Below, one piece after another: positions 8,770 to 18,333 of a DNA stretch of 40,161 bases. The stretch is from Promethearchaeota archaeon. GTDB taxonomy: Archaea > Asgardarchaeota > Lokiarchaeia > Sigyniarchaeales > SOKP01. A model generated the notes under the pieces. The model was not told the origin of the DNA. It worked only from the letters and a program-made list of their open reading frames with translations, and searched no databases. Location of the stretch: the NCBI GenBank assembly GCA_030606485.1, contig JAUWGH010000013.1, positions 1-40,161 on the forward strand. The letters run 5' to 3'. Every line of letters starts with the position of its first letter. Within the stretch, counting starts at the first letter, position 1. Both the position numbers and the translations under genes were made by a program.

Positions 8770-9450
8770 TTAAGTTGATTCAGGTGTGCCTTTCTTAAAG
8801 GGTTTTAAGCGGGGAAATCCTTTTTCAATCATATTGATAATGTTGCCGTAATTTCTATTAAATTCGATTTCAATTTCATCATAAGGAAAATCAATATATA
8901 CGCCCCTATCTCCGACATATTCTACGAAAATATTTCCATTAACATCATAAGGAGCCAAAAGTCCGTCATTTTCACCATCAAATTCAACCATTGGTAAAAA
9001 TCCAGCTTTAAGGGCAGTATTTTTATCAAAAACGGGAGTAGCCTTAACCCATTTACCATTAAGATAGAGTTCAGAATATCCATGAAAATAAAATACATTT
9101 GTCCCCATTAATTCCACAATTCTTTTAGGAACTAGATGATTTATGATGTCCACTATATGAAGTTTAGCTGGTATCCCGACAGCTCTCGCTAATGTAGATA
9201 ATAAAATCGCCTTAGACACACAAAATCCGTTCATTCGGCGAATAGTTATACTTGCCTTGAAATTATTTTTACGCATGTAAAATGCCATCATGTTATATTT
9301 TATTTTATCTCTAACCCAATAAAAAAGAGCAATCGCTTTCTCTTTATCAGTTTTTAAACCTTTTGTGATTTCAAGGGCTTTCTCTCTAACATTGCGCTTA
9401 TTAAAATTGAAAAATTCAGTTGGTTGTAAATATTGTTCTAATTTATTCAT
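8770..9450 (-). CDS. Transglutaminase-like Cys-protease-fold protein
   Basis: A 226-residue transglutaminase-like domain with the full catalytic triad: Cys77 in RRMNGFCVSKA, His123 in YFHGYSELYLNGKW and Asp142 in TPVFDKN. The order and spacing are those of archaeal and bacterial transglutaminase-like proteins, most of which are predicted to be peptidases or amidases, not cross-linkers. There is no signal peptide or membrane segment, so it should be cytosolic. The C-terminal 60 residues extend beyond the core and are not recognised. It ends 29 bases from the convergent DUF998-like gene and lies just downstream of the dehydrogenase-CBS gene on the same strand. Confidence 0.88.
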   Translation of the reverse strand: MNKLEQYLQPTEFFNFNKRNVREKALEITKGLKTDKEKAIALFYWVRDKIKYNMMAFYMRKNNFKASITIRRMNGFCVSKAILLSTLARAVGIPAKLHIVDIINHLVPKRIVELMGTNVFYFHGYSELYLNGKWVKATPVFDKNTALKAGFLPMVEFDGENDGLLAPYDVNGNIFVEYVGDRGVYIDFPYDEIEIEFNRNYGNIINMIEKGFPRLKPFKKGTPEST

Positions 9451-9533
9451 AACCTGATTTATTATATTGTGAATAAAAAATAAATATTATTAATATTTTT
9501 AGTAATTGCTTAGTTAAGCAAAATTAAATAATT

Positions 9534-11390
9534 TTAATGATCCTGCAATAAATGTTGAAGATATCGTTGAGCAATCAGGTCTGAACTAACTTTACCTAAA
9601 ACCTTTCCTTCTTTAACAACTGGTATAGCTGAAATTTGATATTGTTCAAACTCTCGTACAATATCTAGAATAGTAAAATCTGGAGAGGCTGTAATAACAT
9701 CCTTTGTCATTATTTTATCAAGATTAACATCACCAACTTCATCAGCATTAGATTTAGTAATATCCCATACAGTTACCACTCCTACAAGCTTATCTTCAGA
9801 AAGTACAGCAATAATACTGCTATTTTTTTCAATGATCAATGTAGAAGCCTCTTGTATATTGCTATTAACATCAATGGTTGGTATTGGAATCATGATATCT
9901 TTCGCTGTGCGCTCACTTTCTTTTGCGGTGAGACGTTGAAGGCTGATACGCTCAGCGGCTACACAAGGGAGCATATCTGGGTGTGATACTAATAAATCAA
10001 CCAATTCTATCATGTTATTATGAATAACATTTTCTCTATATTCCTCTCCTGCTTTCAAACGTTGTTTTGAAAGTTCAACAAATTCTTTAGTGTGATCTGT
10101 TAGCCATTTTTCCACTGCTTCACGATCACCTAACATTTCCTCGGGAACTTGTAAATAGTCTGGTGTCTTTACAATATGTTCTTGCGCAGCAAAAATTACA
10201 CCACCTGAATTTACCAAATAATCATTTGCTATCATTACTCCCTTTTCACGATACACAATTTGTTCCATGCGGGTCCGAGCAGCTTTTCTATTTGGATCTG
10301 GGGAGTAAGTATTTGCGCCTTCAATAATTACTGTCCAGTTTCCCACATGATCAACTGTTGTTGATGCATTTTCAGATGGATGAACACCCAGATAATTAAA
10401 TATAGGAGCGGCAGGCACTAAACAAAAAGCATTTTCAAGAAGTAAATTATTTGAATTTGTAGAAAATTTAGTAGGATGCTTATATCCCTCCAATATTATA
10501 TTTTCTTTAAAATAAGCATTAGTAACTAACCTCTGTTCTCTCCATAATTTGAAAAGGTCCTCAATTGGAAGGCCAGATTTATTATATAAATAACCCTCCA
10601 AATCACTTATACCTATTATTTTGGCTTCAGGAATCCGCTCTTTCAAAATACGTGCTGCATGTGCGCCAACAGCACCAAAACCTTGTATTAATATTTCAAG
10701 ATCTTTAGATTCTGGAATTTCTAAATTTACAAATTGTGGAAGCACTCTCAACCTGGGCATTATTTCCAGTAATGTCTGCAGAGCAATTATTACACCCCCA
10801 GCAGCAGCTCCAAGTTCATCAATTCTGTTGCCACCCATATCAGCAGGTTTAGATACAGCAAAATCCAATCCATTTTCTATAGCAATAGTCTTCATATCAG
10901 CATCATTAGTACCAACATCAGGTCCCGGCACATAAACATCTCGATAACGGCGAATTAAGCGAGCAATGCCTCGTACCACTTCAACATGTTCCTCAGGTGA
11001 GAGATTGCTTTCAGCTACAATCCCTAATTTTCCACCGCCATAGGGAAGATTAGCAGCTCCATTTTTTAAAGTCATACCTCGCGCTAAATTATAAATATCA
11101 GAGGGACTAACATCCGGCAACATTCTAATACCACCCATTGACGGGCGCCCCATTGAAAGGTTATCAACTACTAAATACCCACCAATTTCTAATTCTGATC
11201 TCTCATCCCATATACATGCAACAAGATCCGGACCAATTTTATCGCAAACAATTCCTATGCTGGATAAAAGATGTTCATCTGTATGACTAAATTCCAAATA
11301 ACATTTCCCATCCTCTTTTTTAAGCCGATTCATAATAGCTGCCTTCGGAAGATGAGAACGAAGATAAGCGTCCATTTTTTTTGGAATCAT
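9534..11390 (-). CDS. Glu/Leu/Phe/Val-dehydrogenase fused to a CBS-domain pair
   Basis: A 618-residue NAD(P)-dependent amino-acid dehydrogenase with a C-terminal regulatory module. The catalytic domain has GGIRMLPDV (87-95), TLKN (Lys109), GGGK (catalytic Lys121), PGPDVGT (catalytic Asp158) and the Rossmann motif GFGAVG (237-242). Two CBS units follow from about residue 495 (KDIMIPIPTIDV and KIMTKDVITASP). The Lys that precedes GG[LI]R in glutamate dehydrogenases and binds the gamma-carboxylate (Lys89 of the Clostridium symbiosum enzyme) is Met86 here. The enzyme therefore resembles leucine dehydrogenase at this point and may act on a branched-chain or other hydrophobic amino acid. CBS pairs usually bind adenosine nucleotides, which suggests control by energy charge. 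An AGAGGGA Shine-Dalgarno precedes the ATG. Confidence 0.9.
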   Translation of the reverse strand: MIPKKMDAYLRSHLPKAAIMNRLKKEDGKCYLEFSHTDEHLLSSIGIVCDKIGPDLVACIWDERSELEIGGYLVVDNLSMGRPSMGGIRMLPDVSPSDIYNLARGMTLKNGAANLPYGGGKLGIVAESNLSPEEHVEVVRGIARLIRRYRDVYVPGPDVGTNDADMKTIAIENGLDFAVSKPADMGGNRIDELGAAAGGVIIALQTLLEIMPRLRVLPQFVNLEIPESKDLEILIQGFGAVGAHAARILKERIPEAKIIGISDLEGYLYNKSGLPIEDLFKLWREQRLVTNAYFKENIILEGYKHPTKFSTNSNNLLLENAFCLVPAAPIFNYLGVHPSENASTTVDHVGNWTVIIEGANTYSPDPNRKAARTRMEQIVYREKGVMIANDYLVNSGGVIFAAQEHIVKTPDYLQVPEEMLGDREAVEKWLTDHTKEFVELSKQRLKAGEEYRENVIHNNMIELVDLLVSHPDMLPCVAAERISLQRLTAKESERTAKDIMIPIPTIDVNSNIQEASTLIIEKNSSIIAVLSEDKLVGVVTVWDITKSNADEVGDVNLDKIMTKDVITASPDFTILDIVREFEQYQISAIPVVKEGKVLGKVSSDLIAQRYLQHLLQDH

Positions 11391-11554
11391 GATTTGTTTC
11401 CCTCTATGATAATTTATTTGTCAAATAAGATATGATGAATGATCTATGCAACTTCTTTATAGATCATAATATTTGAATATAATTACTTTTTTTATATTTA
11501 CTGATATGGATTATAATAATTTTAAAATTTTTCTTTAAAAAAAAATTAAAATAG

Positions 11555-11680
11555 TTAATTCCCCCAAACTCCTTGTAGAACAGAATCGACATTACGACTG
11601 TAAGCATGTCGCATATAAATATCAGCAGAGATAAATCTTTCTGAAACGATTTTTTTTAATTTTTGATATACTTCAGACAT
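11555..11680 (-). pseudogene. Relict 5' end of a duplicated FAD-oxidase gene
   Basis: A 41-codon reading frame whose product matches the N-terminus of the intact FAD-oxidase encoded at 12967-14481. The relict reads DIYMRHAYSRNVDSVLQGV where the intact protein reads DIYVRHAYSRNVHPDLQGV (15 of 19 identical), and both have QKL..IVS before it. Twenty bases are identical in the two genes (11589-11608 and 14393-14412). The frame then runs into a stop (GVWGN, stop) with no FAD-binding motif, so no functional oxidase is possible. It lies 59 bases downstream of the Fe-S subunit gene, as expected if a second module once followed it and was mostly deleted. A purine-rich AAGGAAT before the ATG could still allow translation of a short peptide. 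Confidence 0.8.
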
Positions 11681-11739
11681 ATTTCATTCCTTAGAAAAAT
11701 CTTAAAAAATTTTAAAAAATAAAATTTGATTTAAATATT

Positions 11740-12966
11740 TTATATTTTTGTAGCAATGTAATCAATGATATCTAATACTTTCATATTTGTTTTTTCTTTT
11801 TTTACACTATCTGCTAAATTTCCAACGCAAAATGGACATTCTGTAAGCAATATATCTATACCAGACTCAACTGCCTCATCAATCCTATCTTTTGCAATAT
11901 CCAAAGCTAATTCAGGAAATTGACTTTTTACTCCACCTCCAGCGCCGCAACACCAGGCATTATTTCTATTTCGCCTTAATTCAATCATTTCTGTATTTGG
12001 TATTTTCACAATAACTTCTCGAGGTGGCTCGTAAAAATCCATATGCCGACCTAAATGACAAGGGTCATGATAGGCAACTTTTATTGCTTCTATATCCTTT
12101 TCAGGAATTTTTAAACTTCCATCGTTGATTAGATCTAAGAGAACTTCTGTAACATTAACAACTTCAAAAGGCAAATCTTGACCGAATATTTCAGGCCAGT
12201 CCTTTTTTAAAGTCCTATAACATCCTGCACATGCTACAAATACCTTTTTTGCACCAGTTTTTTTAATTTGCTCAAGATTGTGCTCAATATTCGGCTTTAC
12301 AGATTCAATATCACCAATACGTATTGCAATAGAACCACAACACCATTCATCTTCTATAACAGCAAATTCTTTTCCTGCCGAATTAAAAATTTTGGCTAGA
12401 TTTAATAAGGTTTCCTTTTGTCTTAGAGGTTCAGTACAGCCAGCATAAAAAGTGATATCCCCCATTTTAGAAACACCTTTAACATCATTGAGCCACTCAA
12501 ACTTTTTCGCTTTAGGTTCACCATAAGGATTTCGCATATCCGGATTATTCATATATTCAATTAATTTGGCATGTCGATCCAATGGTGCAAAACCTGCTTT
12601 AATTAAATCTTGCCTTAAAGCATGCCATACCTCTACATGATCAATCCATTTTGAAGTATTTAGAACAATATATGGATTATGCGTTTCATGACACGTGTCT
12701 GTACATGAACCGCATTCAGAACATTGATAAGCAAATTCTGCCAGCTCCTTACTCAAATCGAGGTTTCCTTCTAAAATACTTTTAAGAACATTCATTCTAC
12801 CTCGGGCAAACCAAATTTCAAAACCTTCTTCTCCTTTTGCTTCTTTTACAGGACAAACTAAATATCTCCCCACCGCTGGTCTTACGGCAAAACCACAATC
12901 ACCACACCCCATGCAGGACATTATGGCTTCCCATTGTTTTTTTAAATTTTCTATTTTGCTCATCAT
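11740..12966 (-). CDS. HdrD/GlcF-like Fe-S subunit with two CCG domains (module 1)
   Basis: A 408-residue electron-transfer subunit. Two ferredoxin-type [4Fe-4S] motifs lie near the N-terminus (C18, C21, C24, C38; C82, C85, C88, C92). Two CCG domains follow, the first with CTEP, WCCGS and CAGC, the second with HDPCHLGRH, WCCGAGGG and CPFC. This is the layout of HdrD, GlcF and lactate-dehydrogenase Fe-S subunits; CCG domains can bind a non-cubane or [4Fe-4S] cluster. It begins directly after the stop of the FAD-oxidase gene, with GGGAGGA Shine-Dalgarno inside that gene's end, so the two are translationally coupled. It most likely accepts electrons from the FAD subunit and passes them to a membrane or soluble carrier. 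No membrane segment is present, so the final acceptor is unknown. Confidence 0.9.
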   Translation of the reverse strand: MMSKIENLKKQWEAIMSCMGCGDCGFAVRPAVGRYLVCPVKEAKGEEGFEIWFARGRMNVLKSILEGNLDLSKELAEFAYQCSECGSCTDTCHETHNPYIVLNTSKWIDHVEVWHALRQDLIKAGFAPLDRHAKLIEYMNNPDMRNPYGEPKAKKFEWLNDVKGVSKMGDITFYAGCTEPLRQKETLLNLAKIFNSAGKEFAVIEDEWCCGSIAIRIGDIESVKPNIEHNLEQIKKTGAKKVFVACAGCYRTLKKDWPEIFGQDLPFEVVNVTEVLLDLINDGSLKIPEKDIEAIKVAYHDPCHLGRHMDFYEPPREVIVKIPNTEMIELRRNRNNAWCCGAGGGVKSQFPELALDIAKDRIDEAVESGIDILLTECPFCVGNLADSVKKEKTNMKVLDIIDYIATKI

Positions 12967-14481
12967 TTAATCATCCTCCCAAAAATTAAATTTCCCACGA
13001 CTTAAAATCATGTGTGGATCGAGGGTTTTTTTAATAGATTTCATAAGGTTATAATATTCAGAAGTATAGGCGCCAATTTCAACCATAAGACGAGAGGGAA
13101 TGCTACCCATCATATAAAATTGGACTCCATGTTTTAAAACCAAGGTTAAAAATGATTTCCATAATTTAAGATTGATATCTTTGATAATTTCATGGTATTC
13201 TCCATCATGATAACAACCAAAAGTGGTAAATCCGCAAGTTAATTCTACATTATTACCATCAACCAATGGAACAACTCCAGTTCCACTAATTGGACGAAAT
13301 CCCGCTATTTTCTCGATTTTTTTCATGTTTTCTTCATTTTCCATATCCCATACTTCGATATCTTTGAGAATTTTAGGAAAAGAATTTATTGGTGTAAAGC
13401 ATTCCGTGGTAATATTTTCAAAAGCAGGTATAATCCCCCAGCAATTATGATATGTCTGCCATTGTCCTTCGGTATAGTGCCATTTGGCAAAATTCCCATT
13501 AGACATTTCTGGACCTAAATCTTCACACTTTTTATTCAAAAAAATTTTATCTAGTTGTTTTACTTTTTCTTCTAATTCTTGTTCAGAATTTGCTTCTACG
13601 ACATAAAAGACTATACCCCTTTTTCTTTTTAGATGCTCAAACATTGGATACATTCCGAATGTATTAGTGCCAAGTTTTATGAGGATTTCATCAATATACA
13701 TGGCGTCATAAACATCTATTCCTTTTTGTCTTATTTCAGTATAAATTTGAGCAACAACGTCAGCTGAATTCCGCGGACACAAGAATGTTTTATAATTCGC
13801 AAAGGGAGGTTTTGGAAATACTTGTAAGGAAACCTTAGTTTTAACACCATAAATTCCGTTATCTCCACAAAATAGTCCTGCCAGATCAGGCCCGTTGCCA
13901 AATCTGTTGAAGGGAAACTTTGAAAATTTATTTGCTTGAGATCCTGTCTCAATTATTTCACCTGTGGGAAGGACTACTTCCAAAGAGACGAGTTGGTTTG
14001 TGCAAGCTCCATATTTAGCGCACCCACCAGCACCCACAGAGTGATGAGAGATTCCACCACCAATTGAAGCAGTTAAACCACTTCCTGGACCCATACAACC
14101 AGTATAAAGTCCAAACCGAGATAAATATTCATTTAATTTTCCCCATGAAATTCCAGCCTCTACCGTGCAAATAAGATTCTCTTCATCGAGATTCACGACA
14201 TTATCCATTCTTTTCATATCTAAGATAATTCCAACATCTCCAGTTGCTATACTTCCTCCCCATTCACAATCTCCACCACCACGTGGTATAACGGGAATAT
14301 TTTCTTCATTGGCCACTTTTAGGATTTCTGATATTTCCTTAGCATCTTTTGGTCTAACTACATATTCTGGAACGCCTTGTAAATCCGGATGTACATTACG
14401 ACTGTAAGCATGGCGCACGTAAATATCATCGGAAGCAAATTTTTGAGAAACAATATTTTGTAATTTTTGTATTAAAGTCAT
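12967..14481 (-). CDS. GlcD-like FAD-linked oxidase subunit (module 1)
   Basis: A 504-residue flavoprotein of the VAO/PCMH family, related to glycolate oxidase GlcD and D-lactate dehydrogenase. The FAD-binding domain includes PRGGGDCEWGG (66-76), DMKRMDNV (88-95) and GPGSGLTASIGGG (131-143); a C-terminal FAD-oxidase domain ends in KKTLDPHMILSRGKFNFW. It should oxidise a 2-hydroxy acid or similar organic substrate and hand electrons to the HdrD-like subunit encoded immediately downstream. The substrate cannot be read from sequence; this copy has a Cys/Gly-rich loop (HHSVGAGGCAKYGAC) near the flavin. The gene is divergent from a polyferredoxin-like gene across 354 bases. Confidence 0.9.
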   Translation of the reverse strand: MTLIQKLQNIVSQKFASDDIYVRHAYSRNVHPDLQGVPEYVVRPKDAKEISEILKVANEENIPVIPRGGGDCEWGGSIATGDVGIILDMKRMDNVVNLDEENLICTVEAGISWGKLNEYLSRFGLYTGCMGPGSGLTASIGGGISHHSVGAGGCAKYGACTNQLVSLEVVLPTGEIIETGSQANKFSKFPFNRFGNGPDLAGLFCGDNGIYGVKTKVSLQVFPKPPFANYKTFLCPRNSADVVAQIYTEIRQKGIDVYDAMYIDEILIKLGTNTFGMYPMFEHLKRKRGIVFYVVEANSEQELEEKVKQLDKIFLNKKCEDLGPEMSNGNFAKWHYTEGQWQTYHNCWGIIPAFENITTECFTPINSFPKILKDIEVWDMENEENMKKIEKIAGFRPISGTGVVPLVDGNNVELTCGFTTFGCYHDGEYHEIIKDINLKLWKSFLTLVLKHGVQFYMMGSIPSRLMVEIGAYTSEYYNLMKSIKKTLDPHMILSRGKFNFWEDD

Positions 14482-14835
14482 AATTATAAGATTAGATAAA
14501 AAGAAATAAAAGGTTTAATTTTTTAAAAAATATTTTTCAATTTATTCAGGATGGTTTGTATCTATGCAGAAAAAGAAAGTTGTTTTTTTTTGTATAAACA
14601 GAGAAGCCAATTATCATTATATGTTGTTTGAATTATTGTTTCTATGAAAGAAAAGATTCTTATAATTTTGGATAAGGGGATCTAAATATATGGTAGTTAA
14701 GGAAATGATCGTATGATGAATCTTCTTTTTATTAGATTTGTAGGAAAAATTTATATTTTTATATAATGTGCCATCAATGTATTCTTTATTCGAAAAGATC
14801 TAATATTAATTTTTAAATAAAAATTGCTGATATAA
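14482..14835. other. 354-bp divergent intergenic region
   Basis: This region separates the FAD-oxidase start (minus) from the Fe-S protein start (plus) and must hold both promoters. A TATA-like AT block (TTTATATTTTTATATAATG, about 14750-14768) lies roughly 70-85 bases before the plus-strand ATG. No coding frame, strong repeat or RNA-like fold was recognised. Confidence 0.4.
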
Positions 14836-15975
14836 ATGACAATTGAGAATTTGGAAAGTAACGAATCTGAATTAGGTGTATATAGGCAGTTACAGCAAAC
14901 CCTTGATGAGATGCCTAAAGGATTCCCTTCAACAAAATCGGGTGTAGAAATACGTTTATTAAAAAGGCTTTTTACTCCTGAAGAGGCGAAAATCGCTTCA
15001 AAATTAAAATTTCACTGGAAAGATTGGGAATCGTTAGAGAATATTTACAAGAGGTTGAAACCGTTAGGGTATTCGAAAGAAGAACTAGAAAACCATTTAG
15101 ATAGTATGATTAATAAAGGAGCTATATGGGGTAGGAAAGAAGGTGATAAAAAATTATACAGTCTTGCATTGCTAATTATAGGAATATACGAATTTCAAGT
15201 AAATAAATTAACAAAAGAATTTCTTGAAGATTTCAATCAATATATGCAAGAAGCTTGGGGGGAAAATGCACAAAAAATAGCTATTCCTCAAATGCGAACA
15301 ATACCAATTGGATTAAATCTTGAACACGATATTGGAATTGCTAATTATAATGACATAAAACAGCTTTTTGAAAATGTTGAGGGGCCATTTTCAATAATTA
15401 ATTGTATTTGCCGTCAAGAAATGGATCTCTTAGGTGACCCATGCCAAATTACTTCACGAAGAGAAGTGTGTATGGCATTTGGTTCTATGGCTAAATCATA
15501 TAACGATGCAGGTTGGGGGCGTGAAATCACTAAGGAAGAAGCTCTTGAAATTTTAAAGAAAAATGAAGAAGAAGGGTTAATTTTTCGACCGGGGAATTCA
15601 CAGAAAATTGATTTTCTATGCTCATGTTGTACCTGTTGTTGTGGTGGAATAAAAGGTTTAAAACAGCTACCGAATCCAGCAGATTTTGTAACATCAGATT
15701 ATTATGCTGAGGTTGATCCTGATTTATGTACTGGATGTGGAACTTGTATTGATCGTTGTCAAATGGATGCAATTTCACTAGTAGAAGATATTTCTATAGT
15801 AAATCGAAAACGCTGTATTGGTTGTGGAAATTGTGTGTTTGTTTGCAACGATGATGCCGTCCAGCTCAAAAAAAAAGATAGACAACATGTACCACCAATG
15901 ACAGGAACGGACTTATATGATGAGATTACTAAGGTAGAGTCTAAATTAAAAGCGAGAGAATTATTAAAGAAATAA
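14836..15975 (+). CDS. Cys-rich 4Fe-4S dicluster ferredoxin-domain protein
   Basis: A 379-residue iron-sulfur protein. Residues 1-170 are mostly helical, and about 60-125 could be a winged-helix-like region. A Cys-rich middle part follows: C190 and C192 (NCICRQ), C203, C212 and the cluster CSCCTCCC at 262-269. The C-terminus has two ferredoxin motifs (C298, C301, C304, C308 and C327, C330, C333, C337), each followed by the next cluster's usual linker. The extra cysteines could hold one or two more clusters or a metal. It should be an electron-transfer protein, and its divergent position next to FAD/Fe-S module 1 makes an electron-relay role plausible. A saccharopine-dehydrogenase-family gene follows 169 bases downstream on the same strand. 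No membrane segment is seen. Confidence 0.85.
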   Translation: MTIENLESNESELGVYRQLQQTLDEMPKGFPSTKSGVEIRLLKRLFTPEEAKIASKLKFHWKDWESLENIYKRLKPLGYSKEELENHLDSMINKGAIWGRKEGDKKLYSLALLIIGIYEFQVNKLTKEFLEDFNQYMQEAWGENAQKIAIPQMRTIPIGLNLEHDIGIANYNDIKQLFENVEGPFSIINCICRQEMDLLGDPCQITSRREVCMAFGSMAKSYNDAGWGREITKEEALEILKKNEEEGLIFRPGNSQKIDFLCSCCTCCCGGIKGLKQLPNPADFVTSDYYAEVDPDLCTGCGTCIDRCQMDAISLVEDISIVNRKRCIGCGNCVFVCNDDAVQLKKKDRQHVPPMTGTDLYDEITKVESKLKARELLKK

Positions 15976-16144
15976 AGACGAGAAAAAAGAGCTGTAAGAT
16001 AATAGCTAATATTCCTATTGAACGATCAATTTTTTTTAAAGAAAGTTAAATTCTTTAACTGGTAATCTTAAAGATAATGGATAAATATAATATCTTTAAT
16101 TTTTCCTATATAAACAAAAATAATAAATTTTAGAAGGTTAAGTA

Positions 16145-17365
16145 ATGAACGTTTTAGCATTAGGTGGATGTGGGGATATGGGGAGAATGGTAGTTGCTAT
16201 TCTTCTTGAATCCCCCAAAATTTCATTAATAACTATAGCTGATAAAAATTATGAGCTTGCGAAAACAATTGTTGAGATGATCGGTTCAGATAAATTATCT
16301 GCATTTGAAATTGATGTAAATGACAGTGAAAAACTATTTAATTTGATAGCGTCGCATGATATTGTGATGAATACTGTAGGTCCTTTTTATAAATTTGCGA
16401 AAATGATTTTAGAAGCTTGTATAAAAGCTAAAAAGCCATATATAGATATTTGTGATGATTGGAAACCGACTTTAGATTTACTGGATATGGATGAAAAAGC
16501 AAAGACTGCTGGAATCTCCGCTATTATCGGGATAGGTGCAAGTCCAGGTATTACTAATCTCTTAGCTGTTCTTGCTTGCTCTAAGCTTGATGAAGTAGAC
16601 GAGTTAATAACTGCATGGGGTTTTAGTGAAGGAAAAGAAGGAAAAAGACCTCGGTATTATGTTACAGGAAAAATGCTAAAGAAAAAATTAGGTCCTCCTC
16701 CTGAAAGAGCCAATGCCGCCGTAGAGCATCTTCTTTTCGAGACTCTTGAAAAAATTCCAACTTTTAAAAATGGAAAAATCATCGAAATTGACGCACTTAC
16801 CGAAGCTGAACCGCTTCAATTTCCTGGTTTTAAAGATACTTATGTATGTCACATTGGGCACCCAGAAACAGTCACGCTACCAAGAATAATTAAAGCTAAA
16901 ACAATATCACTGGTGATGTTTTTGGGAGAAACAGCCACTGATCTTACCCGTGAATACCGCCAGAAAATATTGGAAAAAAAACTAACTATAACCGAAGCCG
17001 CAATTGTGTTAGATAGAGAATTTAAAAATTTAATAAAGCGTGCTAGAATGGGACGAGCCCCAATAAAAGAATACATTGGAATGCCTCCAAGTTTATGTGT
17101 CATTGCCACTGGTACGAAAGATGGAAAAAGAAAAAAAGTTGCAATCGCACTTGGTCGCAATCCTTACGATGAGATGGCAGGTTTAACAGGTGTTCCATTA
17201 GCAATCGCAACAATCATGATGATTGAAGGCAAAATTAAAGGAAAAGGGGTTCTTACACCCGAAGAATCAATTGATCCTGATGAATTTTTCGATAAACTTG
17301 CTCCTTATTGTGGAAAAAATCTTATGGGAAAAGATATTTTACTTAAAAGGGAAGTTGAACTTTAA
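16145..17365 (+). CDS. Saccharopine-dehydrogenase-family oxidoreductase
   Basis: A 406-residue NAD(P)-dependent oxidoreductase. The N-terminal Rossmann motif is LGGCGDMGR (6-14), followed by the family pattern DIVMNTVGPFYKF (about 76-88), in which an intermediate Asn-Thr-Val-Gly-Pro segment closes over the cofactor, and by PYIDICDDW and GASPGITNLLA. Family members act on saccharopine, carboxynorspermidine or related imines; many archaeal ones have no known substrate. No lysine or polyamine synthesis gene lies nearby, so a role cannot be inferred from context. An AAGG Shine-Dalgarno precedes the ATG. It sits between the dicluster ferredoxin protein and a CPBP protease gene on the same strand, probably with its own promoter in the 169-base gap. 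Confidence 0.85.
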   Translation: MNVLALGGCGDMGRMVVAILLESPKISLITIADKNYELAKTIVEMIGSDKLSAFEIDVNDSEKLFNLIASHDIVMNTVGPFYKFAKMILEACIKAKKPYIDICDDWKPTLDLLDMDEKAKTAGISAIIGIGASPGITNLLAVLACSKLDEVDELITAWGFSEGKEGKRPRYYVTGKMLKKKLGPPPERANAAVEHLLFETLEKIPTFKNGKIIEIDALTEAEPLQFPGFKDTYVCHIGHPETVTLPRIIKAKTISLVMFLGETATDLTREYRQKILEKKLTITEAAIVLDREFKNLIKRARMGRAPIKEYIGMPPSLCVIATGTKDGKRKKVAIALGRNPYDEMAGLTGVPLAIATIMMIEGKIKGKGVLTPEESIDPDEFFDKLAPYCGKNLMGKDILLKREVEL

Positions 17366-17466
17366 TTTTTAATTTTTTAAAAATTCTTGATATTGAAAAA
17401 ACGTTAATTAAATTAATATTATTACAATTAGAGAAAATAATTTAATGAAAATGTTGGATAATTAAT

Positions 17467-18333
17467 ATGAAAGGAAAATCAATTATTGAAGTTCTATTAG
17501 TTTATATTTGCATTTCTTTGATTTCTTGGGTTCTACGTGCATTATTAGCCGATTTATTTATTTTAGAAATTGAAATTTTAGGCTGGAGTTATATTGGAGG
17601 TACCATTCAAATTTTGATTACATTATTTATTCTACTAATAATAAAAGGAGATTTTAAATCGTATGGAATCACAAAAATGGGCTGGAAATTTAGCCTTGAT
17701 ATTGGTTTAACAAGTTGGTTAGTCATATTAATTCCAATTGGAGTTCTTATGGTATTCCAATTAAATTATATGGGGTTTTTAGATGCAATAATTTTAGCTG
17801 GATGTGAAGCTATTGCTATAGTGTTGATTCTTTTGATCATTAGAGGGCGTAATATAGAAGATTATGAAATAGACTCATCAAAATCCCGAATAAACGTTAT
17901 ATTTATTGTTTTTTTATTATTATTTCCTATTTTTTTAGGTCTTTTCTTCAATAAATCTCCAAATATAATGCTAAAAATTATTTCAACAGTAATTTGGCAA
18001 TTTATTTTTTCTGGATTCGGTGAGGAACTTCGTTATAGAGGATATTATCTATCAAGAATAAATGAAGAGTTTGGAAGACCTTACGAATTACTTGGTGTAA
18101 AATTTGGTCTTGGGCTAATTTTATCTTCTCTTTTATTCGGACTCAGCCATGTCTTAAATCCATTTAGTCCTTTTGAAGGAAAATTTGAATTTGCATGGTG
18201 GTGGGGTTTGTGGACATTTTTTGCAGGGTTATTCTTTGGATTTTTAAAAGAAAAGACAAATAATATAATAGCACCAGGTATAGCTCATGGTTCTGATGCT
18301 ATAGGAGAAGCGCTAAATTTAATTTTTTCTTAA
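17467..18333 (+). CDS. CPBP-family intramembrane metalloprotease
   Basis: A 288-residue multi-pass membrane protein of the CPBP (Abi/Rce1-like) family. The conserved motifs are EExxxR as GEELRYRG (Glu186, Glu187, Arg191), FxxxH as FGLSH (Phe224, His228) and the last-helix His274 in GIAHG. These Glu and His residues form the catalytic site in Rce1-type enzymes. About eight membrane segments are visible, the first four lying before the conserved core. Possible roles include processing of membrane or prenylated proteins; the substrate is unknown. It is 101 bases downstream of the saccharopine-dehydrogenase-like gene and convergent with a GPH transporter. Confidence 0.9.
   Translation: MKGKSIIEVLLVYICISLISWVLRALLADLFILEIEILGWSYIGGTIQILITLFILLIIKGDFKSYGITKMGWKFSLDIGLTSWLVILIPIGVLMVFQLNYMGFLDAIILAGCEAIAIVLILLIIRGRNIEDYEIDSSKSRINVIFIVFLLLFPIFLGLFFNKSPNIMLKIISTVIWQFIFSGFGEELRYRGYYLSRINEEFGRPYELLGVKFGLGLILSSLLFGLSHVLNPFSPFEGKFEFAWWWGLWTFFAGLFFGFLKEKTNNIIAPGIAHGSDAIGEALNLIFS

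Noticed and set aside
10621-10935. A 104-codon plus-strand frame within the dehydrogenase gene
   Set aside because: It lies opposite the conserved catalytic domain and shows no independent motif.
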